Origin: CALHVX01 sp039198065
GTDB taxonomy: Bacteria > Pseudomonadota > Gammaproteobacteria > Pseudomonadales > Azotimanducaceae
NCBI GenBank assembly: GCA_039198065.1
Contig: JBCCTU010000004.1
Location: 62,001-126,000, forward strand
Direction of reading: 5' to 3'
DNA length: 64,000 nt
This document shows positions 41,653 to 49,186 of the stretch, piece after piece. Position 1 is the stretch's first letter. Each line of letters starts with the position of its first letter. The notes below the pieces were generated by a model that ran no database searches, had not been told where the DNA came from, and was given only the letters and a program-made list of their open reading frames with translations. The translations under genes and the position numbers were made by a program.

Positions 41653-42342
41653 ATGACAGTAGGTAGCTTATTGCCTGGAAAAAGCCCCGAATCATCGCTG
41701 TGTGAGACCGCGTCATCACGACCCAAACGCGGTGTCTGGCGTTCATTACCGCAGCTGCGTCTGGTCGCCGCTGCGACCGGTGGCGCGCTCATCACCCTGG
41801 CGATTGCTTGGTTTATGCAGAGCCTCATTGCGGCGGACGATGTGCCGCTTGCGGCTCCGGAGACCCTCGTGATTACCGACTGGATGCGGCCACCGGAGCC
41901 GGAGACCCGTCGAGTCAAGAAAGAGAAAATCGATCCACCGGATCCCGTTGACCCCCCGCCCGCAGTGCCGCGATGGCAAGAAACCGGGTCCGTTGGCGTC
42001 GAGATCACCCCTACGGCCCCCAACATCCCGACCGGGCCGACGGTGCGCAAAGCCGTACTGCTTGCCGATGGTGATGCTATGACGCTTGTGCAGGCTCGGC
42101 CGTTGTATCCGGAGTCGGCGAAGCGGCGGGGTGTAACGGGCTATGTGGTGGTTGAATACGACGTGCTGCCCAGTGGTAAAGCAGCCGATGCGCGCATCAT
42201 CGAGTCGCAACCGCGAGGGGTCTTTGACCGTTCGGCCGTTAACGCGGTGCTGAAGTCTCGGTTCCGACCCGAGGTCGTTAATGGGGAGCCACAGCGAAAA
42301 AACAATCTACGAACCAAGCTCAGCTTTGAGCTCGACGGTTAG
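41653..42342 (+). CDS. TonB-like energy transducer
   Basis: 229 residues. One membrane helix (about residues 40-62, V-A-A-A-T-G-G-A-L-I-T-L-A-I-A-W-F) is followed by a Pro-rich spacer (P-P-E-P-E-T-R-R ... P-P-D-P-V-D-P-P-P-A-V-P), then a TonB C-terminal domain (L-Y-P-E-S-A-K-R-R-G-V-T-G-Y-V-V-V, then G-V-F-D-R-S-A-V-N-A-V). It could energise the TonB receptors in this window. Its C-terminal domain is similar to that of the M56 protein just before it, suggesting duplication. It is 78 bases downstream and probably in the same operon. Confidence 0.88.
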   Translation: MTVGSLLPGKSPESSLCETASSRPKRGVWRSLPQLRLVAAATGGALITLAIAWFMQSLIAADDVPLAAPETLVITDWMRPPEPETRRVKKEKIDPPDPVDPPPAVPRWQETGSVGVEITPTAPNIPTGPTVRKAVLLADGDAMTLVQARPLYPESAKRRGVTGYVVVEYDVLPSGKAADARIIESQPRGVFDRSAVNAVLKSRFRPEVVNGEPQRKNNLRTKLSFELDG

Positions 42343-42353
42343 GGCCAAGGCTT

Positions 42354-44168
42354 TCAGGCTGGACTACTGGCGTTCTGGAACGGTGTGATGATCTGCTGTA
42401 CCAGGCCTCGCGGGCCTTGCCGAAACAGCGACGCCAGGGTCAGCGCGCCGAGGAGCACCAGCGCGACGTCATTGATCCAATGGTGTTCGTCGTGGTCCGT
42501 CTCGACCAGGGGTACGGACGCAACCCACCCGCTCAGATCGACCAGCCAACCCACAACCACGGCACCGAAGGCGACTGCGAAGCCGAAGCGCAGTGCAAAC
42601 GCTCGGCTATGGAGGCTCGAGAGAATGCCAAAGGTGGTCACGTTCGTGGCCGGTCCTGCAATAAGGAACGCAAGTGCTGCACCCGGCGACACCCCTGCGG
42701 CGATGGCCACGGCTGCAATGGGTGTTGCCCCGGAGGCACACACATAGGCCGGAATACTCAACGCAACGAACAACGGCACCTGCAGCACCGGCGACCAGGA
42801 GGTCAGCACGCTTGCGTGGAGCAGCGGAGCAAGCAGCGCCGCCAGTACTAAGCCGAGCGCAATCCAGGGCAAGGTGTGATCGAGCAATTCGATGAACCCG
42901 AAACGCAGGCCGTTCATGAGCCGCTCGGTGAGCGGCTCGTCCACCGGGTGCGACGGGGAGTCAACGGCGGCAACGGGGTCGTCCCCACTGTGCCCGAGCA
43001 GAAGAGCAACCCCCAGGGCAACGGCGAGTGCCGCCGCCAGGCGCAGCAGTGTGAGTGACTCGCCGAGTAGCGGTACGGACAGGAGCAGCGCATCGATGCC
43101 GATTTCTGGAGTCGCGATCAGAAACGCGATGCCCGCGGTCAGGGGAACGCCGCTGCGGATCAGCGATTGATAGAGCGGTAGCACACCGCAGCTGCAGATC
43201 GGGAGCGGTAGCCCAAAGGCAATCCCCTTACTCGCCTGGTTCAGGCGACTGCCGCTGTGGAGCCAGCTTAGCGCGCGGGGTGATAGAAATACCCGCACGA
43301 GCCCTGCCAGCAGGTAACCGAGCACCAGCGCAGGAGCGCTGATCAGTGCGAGTTCAACGAGCGTTGGCCCAAACTCTACACCCATCGCGTGAGCGTCGTG
43401 GGCTTCAGCACCGTGATGATGGTGAGGATCTATAAGCACGGCTAACACGAGCGCAAGTCCCATGAGCGCACCGAGCGCGCCGAGGACCGACGTCCGGCTC
43501 ATACGATGGTCGTGCTCTGCGCAGGATTCGGCCGTCGATGATGCTGGGTGCGCGTGCGCGTGCGCGTGCGGTTTCGGTTCATGCTCATGCTGCTGTCTGT
43601 GCCCATGACTCTCGCCAACGGAGTGCCCGTAGACCACGTGCAATAACGATCCGGCGACAAAGCCTTCCAACCACGCGTGCTGATGATGGTCGAGGACACC
43701 AACGAACTCCTGGCCGCCAATGAATCCAGCCGCCGAAGCCACAGCCAGCACGGCGACGTAGCGCCAACCGATGACGTTGGACGAGGCCAGCATGAACACG
43801 GCCAAGCCGACAGGCACTCGATGCGCGACCAGTGCAAGGCTCAAGTGTTCATCGACGAAGGCGAGGGCCGCGCACTCCACGGCGGCATGAACCGCGACAG
43901 CGAGAACAAGAGCGGTGTCTGCCGTCACGACAAGCGCCCGCGTGCCCAGTCGATGCAGGAGCTTAGGTAGGAGCAGACCGCCGGCGAGGAACAGCAGGGT
44001 CACCGGCCCACCTCCGGCCAAGGCATTCGGCAACACGATCAACAGCGTCAGACCGCTCACGGCAACGAGGGCAAAGCCGTCGACCCAATCCCGCACCTCG
44101 TCGGAGCGACGGGAGAACTGAACCAGCAGCGGTCCGATGAGCAGAGCGAGAATCGCGAACAGAATCAT
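42354..44168 (-). CDS. ZIP-like / UPF0718 (ArsP-type) permease fusion with His-rich linkers
   Basis: 604 residues. The first ~200 residues have ZIP-like helices with H-R-V-P-V-G-L-A-V and H-A-W-L-E-G-F-V-A-G, recalling the H-x3-E-G metal motifs of ZIP transporters. A His-rich linker (H-E-H-E-P-K-P-H-A-H-A-H-A-H, about 205-225) follows. A second membrane part with H-H-H-H then leads to the UPF0718 permease, marked by P-I-C-S-C-G-V-L-P-L-Y near residue 320 and a second P-A-Y-V-C-A-S-G-A-T-P. UPF0718/ArsP permeases export organoarsenicals or metals. A fusion of the two families is unusual and suggests zinc or another divalent metal as substrate. It ends 12 bases from the convergent TonB gene. 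Confidence 0.82.
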   Translation of the reverse strand: MILFAILALLIGPLLVQFSRRSDEVRDWVDGFALVAVSGLTLLIVLPNALAGGGPVTLLFLAGGLLLPKLLHRLGTRALVVTADTALVLAVAVHAAVECAALAFVDEHLSLALVAHRVPVGLAVFMLASSNVIGWRYVAVLAVASAAGFIGGQEFVGVLDHHQHAWLEGFVAGSLLHVVYGHSVGESHGHRQQHEHEPKPHAHAHAHPASSTAESCAEHDHRMSRTSVLGALGALMGLALVLAVLIDPHHHHGAEAHDAHAMGVEFGPTLVELALISAPALVLGYLLAGLVRVFLSPRALSWLHSGSRLNQASKGIAFGLPLPICSCGVLPLYQSLIRSGVPLTAGIAFLIATPEIGIDALLLSVPLLGESLTLLRLAAALAVALGVALLLGHSGDDPVAAVDSPSHPVDEPLTERLMNGLRFGFIELLDHTLPWIALGLVLAALLAPLLHASVLTSWSPVLQVPLFVALSIPAYVCASGATPIAAVAIAAGVSPGAALAFLIAGPATNVTTFGILSSLHSRAFALRFGFAVAFGAVVVGWLVDLSGWVASVPLVETDHDEHHWINDVALVLLGALTLASLFRQGPRGLVQQIITPFQNASSPA

Positions 44169-44274
44169 TGCGGCGCGTCGGTTTCTTTAGATCCAGGCAA
44201 TAGGACATGATAGGGCGCGAACCTGCCGACCACCATGAAGATTCCGGAACGAACTCTTGCGAGGAGCAAAACTG

Positions 44275-45570
44275 ATGGCACCAAGCGCCGAATCACCGCT
44301 GCGACGCCAACTGCTGCGTACCGGCGCGTTGCTGACAGCAGGGCTCGGGCTGCCCGGGGTCAGCCGTGCTGGAGCCGCTCCGGTAGCCGATCTCGCCGAT
44401 CGGTTAGCGCCGCTGCTGCGTGGCGCTGACGGGGGGCGGCAACTGGCTGGCGCCGCGTTAGTCGTAGAACGCGCGAGTGCACCCATGGCGGCCGGAGTTG
44501 TTGGCCAGGCTGCGGGACTCGATGCGTCGCGCCGGGACGACCGACCGCGGCCGCTTACGCTGCACAGCAAAATGCGGGTTGCTTCGGTCTCGAAGATGGT
44601 TGTTGCCCTGACCGCCGTGCGCCTTGCTGAAGCAGGCGTGGTGTCCCTCGACCGCGATCTGCGGCCGACCTTTCCGATGCTCACACATCCTGCGTTTCCG
44701 GATGCGCCGCTGTCGCTCCGACACCTGTTGGCTCATACCTCGACGATTCGAGATCCTCTCGATGAAGCCTATTACGCGGTCAGCCCGGCGCGGATCGAGT
44801 CGATCCTTGGCCCGCATCTGATGAATCCAAAGGCACGGCGTCCGCCGGGGGCCTGGTTCGAATACTGCAATCTCAACTTCGGGTTGGCTGCGACCGTCAT
44901 GGAACGTGCGGCCAAAGAGCGTTTCGATGTGCTGGCCCGTACGCTGGTGCTGGAACCCGCAGGTCTTACCGGAGGCTTCAACTGGTCCGCGGTTGCCGCA
45001 GCAGACCGCCGCCAGGGCGCGACCCTCTACCGGCGTTTCGACGACGGCTGGCGGGTCCAGACCGATGGGCCCGAGGTCCTGAGCGATTCCAAACCGGTCG
45101 GCGTGGTCGAAGACACGTTCGCTTTCGCCGACTATGCGATCGGCAGTAATGGGACGCTGTTTTCGCCTCAAGGTGGGTTGAGAATCAACGCCTTCGAATT
45201 GGCTCAACTGGCGCGGCTTGCCGGTACGGAGCCGGCGTTGCAAGGGGTCGAGTGGCGCTTAGAGACGGCTGACGGCGAAGAGCAGAACGGCGACAGTTGG
45301 GGAGGTGCTTTCTACGAGGTTGGCCTTGGTTCTTACCAGTGGCCGGCGGAGCGTTCGCCGATTCCGGGAACGCGCATGATCGGCCACGACGGCGAAGCCT
45401 ATGGCCTGTACTCGGGCGCCTGGTATCTACCGGAGCTGGACGCATCGATCGGCTTTGCCGTGACTGGCACGCCCGCCGGGGAGCAGCCGGCCGGTGGATC
45501 CCATCCCGGCTACAACCGCTGGAGCCAGGCGATGTTCGATATTGCTGCGACGGTGCTGGCGCTGCGCTGA
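44275..45570 (+). CDS. Serine hydrolase, class C beta-lactamase fold, exported
   Basis: 431 residues from ATG 44275, nine bases after a GAGGAG. The N-terminus has a Tat-like signal (R-R-Q-L-L-R-T-G-A-L-L-T-A-G-L-G-L-P). The active-site motifs are S-V-S-K (S-x-x-K), Y-C-N (Y-x-N) in F-E-Y-C-N-L-N-F-G and H-D-G (replacing K-T-G) near I-G-H-D-G-E-A-Y-G. This is the pattern of EstB-type esterases and D-aminopeptidases, not necessarily a beta-lactamase. It is convergent with the second Rieske gene, 7 bases apart. Confidence 0.88.
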   Translation: MAPSAESPLRRQLLRTGALLTAGLGLPGVSRAGAAPVADLADRLAPLLRGADGGRQLAGAALVVERASAPMAAGVVGQAAGLDASRRDDRPRPLTLHSKMRVASVSKMVVALTAVRLAEAGVVSLDRDLRPTFPMLTHPAFPDAPLSLRHLLAHTSTIRDPLDEAYYAVSPARIESILGPHLMNPKARRPPGAWFEYCNLNFGLAATVMERAAKERFDVLARTLVLEPAGLTGGFNWSAVAAADRRQGATLYRRFDDGWRVQTDGPEVLSDSKPVGVVEDTFAFADYAIGSNGTLFSPQGGLRINAFELAQLARLAGTEPALQGVEWRLETADGEEQNGDSWGGAFYEVGLGSYQWPAERSPIPGTRMIGHDGEAYGLYSGAWYLPELDASIGFAVTGTPAGEQPAGGSHPGYNRWSQAMFDIAATVLALR

Positions 45571-45577
45571 TACAGCA

Positions 45578-46720
45578 TCAGGAAACCACGACCGGCATGA
45601 CGGCCAGTTCCGCCTCGACGTTGCGGTTGAACTTACCAAGGGCACCCTCGAAGCGGCCAAAGGTCAGGGCCTGGTTAGCGCCGCTTGCCAGGTTGCTCTG
45701 AACGCCTTCGCCAAGGGCAAAATCCTCATACAGCGTACGCAGCGTGATGTCGTGGTTTTGCGCCCAGTGCGCGAGCGGTCCTGCATCGCGCGGTGCCAGC
45801 GTGACCAGCCGGAGTTGCGTCTGCGCCGGGTTCAACGGTTGGAATCGAATCCAGATGACGTGGTCCTGCTGCACCAGCAGCTGGGTGAACGGCAGAAAGG
45901 TGTAGAGCAGGTTTGCAGCATCGCGGAGGACCCAGCCGTCCTCGGCGGCGTCGTTCAGCGTATCGAGTTTCGTTCGCGGCAAGACGGAGCGTAGATGCAG
46001 CCCCGCGGTCTGGTAGCTCGACAGGTTGTCTTCGAAGTATGGTCCGATCGTTTGTGCGTGGGCGACGCGAAAGTGATACGCCTCCAGACCGCCCTCGACC
46101 AGTAGCTTCCAGTTTGCCGCAGCCGTGCGCTCCGTACTGGCCTTGACCTCCGAGGCGTCGAGTTCGAAGCCGGCAAGGTCCGGTCCAAAACCCTTAAGCC
46201 AATCGTCGATCGACAGCGTACCGCGGTCATCCCATACCCAGACAAAGCCGTGCCGCTCGCTGACTCGGAGGGCATGTAGACCATGGGATGCGCGGTCAAG
46301 ATTCGGGAAGCCCTGCGCCTCGTGTGGCACACCGATCAGTCGGCCGTCCTCGCCATAAGTCCAGGCGTGGTAGGGGCAGCTGAATCGGTGTTTGCAGCCG
46401 CTGGACTCATCCACAAGCCGCGCGCCTCGATGCCGGCAGACATTCAGGAAGGCGCGAACCTGGCCGCTGCGATCGCGCGTGAGCAGCAGCGGCAGACCCG
46501 CGTGCTCGAGGGTCAGGAACGCGCCGGGCTCAGACAGCTCGCTGCTGTGGGCGAGCGCACAGGGTCGGCTGCGAATCCACGCCTGTTCCTGCTGGAACCG
46601 GGCCGGGTCGGTATAGCGCGCTATGGGCGACCGCTCGACGTCGGCGTCCAGGAAGGCGCGCTTGGTGGCTTTCAGTTGCTTCAGCTCACGCAGCAGCGCG
46701 ATGCTTTTACCCTGATCCAT
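45578..46720 (-). CDS. Rieske aromatic-ring-hydroxylating oxygenase, alpha subunit (second)
   Basis: 380 residues from ATG 46720; ATG 46732 is an alternative but lies in the operator. The Rieske motif is C-R-H-R-G-A-R-L, then C-P-Y-H-A-W-T-Y. The iron site is E-A-Y-H-F-R-V-A-H. It resembles phenylpropionate- or choline-monooxygenase-type subunits that work without a beta subunit. It has its own promoter with an operator, so it is regulated. It is transcribed away from the secreted esterase, which is the next gene upstream in the same direction (80 bases). Confidence 0.9.
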   Translation of the reverse strand: MDQGKSIALLRELKQLKATKRAFLDADVERSPIARYTDPARFQQEQAWIRSRPCALAHSSELSEPGAFLTLEHAGLPLLLTRDRSGQVRAFLNVCRHRGARLVDESSGCKHRFSCPYHAWTYGEDGRLIGVPHEAQGFPNLDRASHGLHALRVSERHGFVWVWDDRGTLSIDDWLKGFGPDLAGFELDASEVKASTERTAAANWKLLVEGGLEAYHFRVAHAQTIGPYFEDNLSSYQTAGLHLRSVLPRTKLDTLNDAAEDGWVLRDAANLLYTFLPFTQLLVQQDHVIWIRFQPLNPAQTQLRLVTLAPRDAGPLAHWAQNHDITLRTLYEDFALGEGVQSNLASGANQALTFGRFEGALGKFNRNVEAELAVMPVVVS

Positions 46721-46724
46721 ATTG

Positions 46725-46771
46725 CTTACCATTCGGTAGACTGAAGGAAATTTTGTCTACCGAATGGTAAG
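46725..46771. promoter_or_regulatory. Long perfect inverted repeat (TetR-type operator) before the Rieske gene
   Basis: Two 17-base arms (46725-46741 and 46755-46771) that are exact reverse complements, separated by 13 bases. Each arm contains the short dyad TACC-N4-GGTA, which is typical of TetR-family operators. The left arm overlaps the start of the Rieske gene and the right arm lies within the promoter spacer. A regulator could bind both dyads cooperatively. The arm ends include CTTACC on the left and GGTAAG on the right. No regulator gene is adjacent. Confidence 0.7.
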
Positions 46772-46778
46772 TTGTCAA
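46750..46778 (-). promoter_or_regulatory. Promoter of the second Rieske gene
   Basis: On the minus strand, a perfect -35 TTGACA (complement of 46773-46778) and a -10 CAAAAT (complement of 46750-46755) are 17 bases apart, about 30 bases before the start codon. The right arm of the operator sits between the two boxes, so the bound regulator would block RNA polymerase. Confidence 0.65.
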
Positions 46779-46800
46779 CGGCCTTTGCGTGGCCGCTACG

Positions 46801-48612
46801 TCACTTGTCGTCGGTGGCTGCGAGGCGGTAGCGCCAGCTGGTGAGGTCTGCGCCCGTTGGGGCCGCCGCTTTGATGCGGGCCATCATTTTGTCGACGTAG
46901 AGCGTGTTGTAGCGCAGCCGGCCGAGCCAGATCGGGTTGTCGAGATCCCCGTTCCAGCAGTGCTCCTGGCGATCGCCGTAAACGACTTCGCCGCCGTAGT
47001 AGGGGTCCTTGGTGGCTTCAAGGAAGTCCTCAAGCAGGTACACGGCGTTGTTCAGATGGAAGTTGTCCATGTCCCCCATGTAGACGTGCAGTTTGCCCTC
47101 GAGTTTCGGCCCGAGGGTCGCCCAGTCTCGTTCGAGGATGTAGCGCAGGTCATAGTTGTCTCGCCAATGCGCGGCCACGGCTTTGTTGATGACGCCGGTA
47201 TCTTTGTCCCAGATGCGCTGCGGATAGCCATCGTCACCCATGGGTGAGAACACGGCCTCCCAAATGTCCCATTGACCTCCGGAGCGACTCTTGTCTCCGA
47301 CCGCGTACTCCATGTGGTTTTCATCGCGCATGGTGACGCTGATCTCGCCCAGGTAGTTGCGATAGGCGGGTCGTTCGACTCGGTTGAACGGTCCTTCGAG
47401 GACGTAGGCGTTGTCGTCGTCGTAGACGTTGACGATGCTGAACGCGCGAAAGTCCAGCGAATCCGGGCAGGAGGCAAACGCGCCGTTATACATCTCCGGG
47501 TAAAACACTTGCGTTGCGAACGCTTCCCAGCCACCGGTTGAGCCACCGTAGGTAAACCGCGCCCAGCCTTCGCCGAGACCGCGGAACTGCTTTTCGATGT
47601 AGGGGATCAGCTCGTAGTTGATGGCGTCGCCGTAGGGGCCGAGGTTTTCCGAGTTAACGGCATAGCTGTCGTCGTAGTACGGATTGGCGTGCTGGATCTG
47701 AATGATGATGAAGCGCGGGAAGTCGTCGCTGATCCAGCGTTGGTAGAACGCGTGGGCTTCCTCCTGGCGAATGCGGTTGTAGCAAGGAACGTCGTAGCGC
47801 TCTAGCGGCACGCAGGTGATGTCTTCTTCTGGCGGTTCCGTACGAAACCCCTGGAAATCGCTTGGAAAATGACCATGCCAGACGGCCAGCGGATAGCGCG
47901 CGTCGGGGTGCTCATCGAAGCCAGCGGGCAGCAGTACGTGGGCGCCGAGGTACATGTCGCGGCCCCAGAATGCGCTCAGCCGCTCACTGCGAATGCGGAT
48001 GTGCTTAACGAAGGGGGTATCGGCTGGCGGCTCGATCTCGTCCATGACCTCAGTCAGGGAAAGCTCAACGACGCTGCCGTCCGAACCGATGCGGATACGC
48101 TTCGGCTTTCCGAACAGGTTGCCGGGTGATCGTTGCCATTGCTGGCCTTCACCCTGATCCATAGGCAGCTCGACGGTCTTGCCGTTTTCCAGGGTAAAGC
48201 TGTCGTAGCGGTGCAGCACGGTCTGTGCGACGTATTCACCCGGGGGCAGGTCTTCAAGACTGCGGTAGGGATAGCCGAAGGCGTTGTCGTCCATCGTTAC
48301 CGATGCGCCGGGCTGCAGATCGCGCACGTTCAAACCGAAGATCGGTACGGCGTCGACTCCGGCCGCAACCTGGAACCGCGGCTCGGGATTGCCGCTCTCC
48401 GCGAGCACCAGCAGTAGCCGGCCGGTCACTGGCGTGGTGCTAGCCTCCCGATCGAGCGTCACGGTTACTGACGCGGCCTTTGCAGCGGGCAGTGCCAGCA
48501 GCAGCAAGGCTCCGAGTCCGCTTCGCCAGCTGACTCCGCTACCAACGACCCGTCTTTTGGGCTCGGACCGCAGTGAGCGATGTTCGACCTGCGGGATCGG
48601 AAAGCAATGCAT
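46801..48612 (-). CDS. Exported alpha/beta hydrolase (esterase D-like)
   Basis: 603 residues from ATG 48612. After a basic N-terminus, a signal helix (L-G-A-L-L-L-L-A-L-P-A-A-K-A-A) is followed by a beta-rich N-terminal domain of about 190 residues, then an esterase D-like catalytic domain. The nucleophile elbow is G-G-S-T-G-G with the Ser in the middle, and the His is likely in M-D-N-F-H-L-N-N near the C-terminus. The signature P-L-A-V-W-H-G-H-F-P forms the oxyanion strand. It probably hydrolyses an ester of a sugar, phenol or siderophore in the periplasm. The promoter region of the neighbouring Rieske gene lies in the 80 bases after its end. Confidence 0.85.
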   Translation of the reverse strand: MHCFPIPQVEHRSLRSEPKRRVVGSGVSWRSGLGALLLLALPAAKAASVTVTLDREASTTPVTGRLLLVLAESGNPEPRFQVAAGVDAVPIFGLNVRDLQPGASVTMDDNAFGYPYRSLEDLPPGEYVAQTVLHRYDSFTLENGKTVELPMDQGEGQQWQRSPGNLFGKPKRIRIGSDGSVVELSLTEVMDEIEPPADTPFVKHIRIRSERLSAFWGRDMYLGAHVLLPAGFDEHPDARYPLAVWHGHFPSDFQGFRTEPPEEDITCVPLERYDVPCYNRIRQEEAHAFYQRWISDDFPRFIIIQIQHANPYYDDSYAVNSENLGPYGDAINYELIPYIEKQFRGLGEGWARFTYGGSTGGWEAFATQVFYPEMYNGAFASCPDSLDFRAFSIVNVYDDDNAYVLEGPFNRVERPAYRNYLGEISVTMRDENHMEYAVGDKSRSGGQWDIWEAVFSPMGDDGYPQRIWDKDTGVINKAVAAHWRDNYDLRYILERDWATLGPKLEGKLHVYMGDMDNFHLNNAVYLLEDFLEATKDPYYGGEVVYGDRQEHCWNGDLDNPIWLGRLRYNTLYVDKMMARIKAAAPTGADLTSWRYRLAATDDK

Positions 48613-49186
48613 GGTGATCGGTTCCTTATCGTTGTCGTTCAGTGTTGCTACTTAGTCGCTTGTTAGTTGCTTGGCTCAGCGCTCGATGCTGGCCGAGGGC
48701 GCGCGGTTTCATGCGGCAGAATGAAGCGTCGGCGATTTGCTTTTTTATCAGCAAGCAGCGTTCCCATCGCGCCGCAGTGCTGCCAGTTTTGATCACCACA
48801 CCCGTGTCCCACTGCCTGCGCACTGTCGAGCACGGTGCGCGGCCAAATCCTCGGCACCATTTGCAGGCGTTTCGATGCCCGCAGGCCGCTGCAAAGGCCT
48901 GCTTTGGTGCATAATGCCGCCGCGCGCGGGCGGTGTCGCCAACCTTGGGTCTTGACAGCTCCGCGTTTGATGCCGCTTCCAAATCGTTTCGAGCGGGCCC
49001 TGCAGCAGTTGAACCGGCGAAAGATCGTAAGAATCCTGAGACGTTCGTCCTGTAAGGCGGCGTTTCGTGCCAACTGCGCAGGGGCCGACGACGAGCCTGA
49101 GCATCGGTGCCGTGGAGAGGCACGCCGGTGGCATAGGTCTTGCTGAGGACGCGGCTGGAGTTCACACAATTTAAGAGTGAGTGATT
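48613..49186. other. Intergenic region, divergent esterase / TonB receptor
   Basis: 574 bases with no protein gene I can support. It should hold the promoters for the esterase (minus) and the TonB receptor (plus). A perfect hairpin at 48881-48902 (GCAGGCC, 8-base loop, GGCCTGC) is followed by TTT. A TTGACA lies near 48953, but no matching -10 follows at the proper distance. No repeat or tRNA is visible. Confidence 0.4.
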
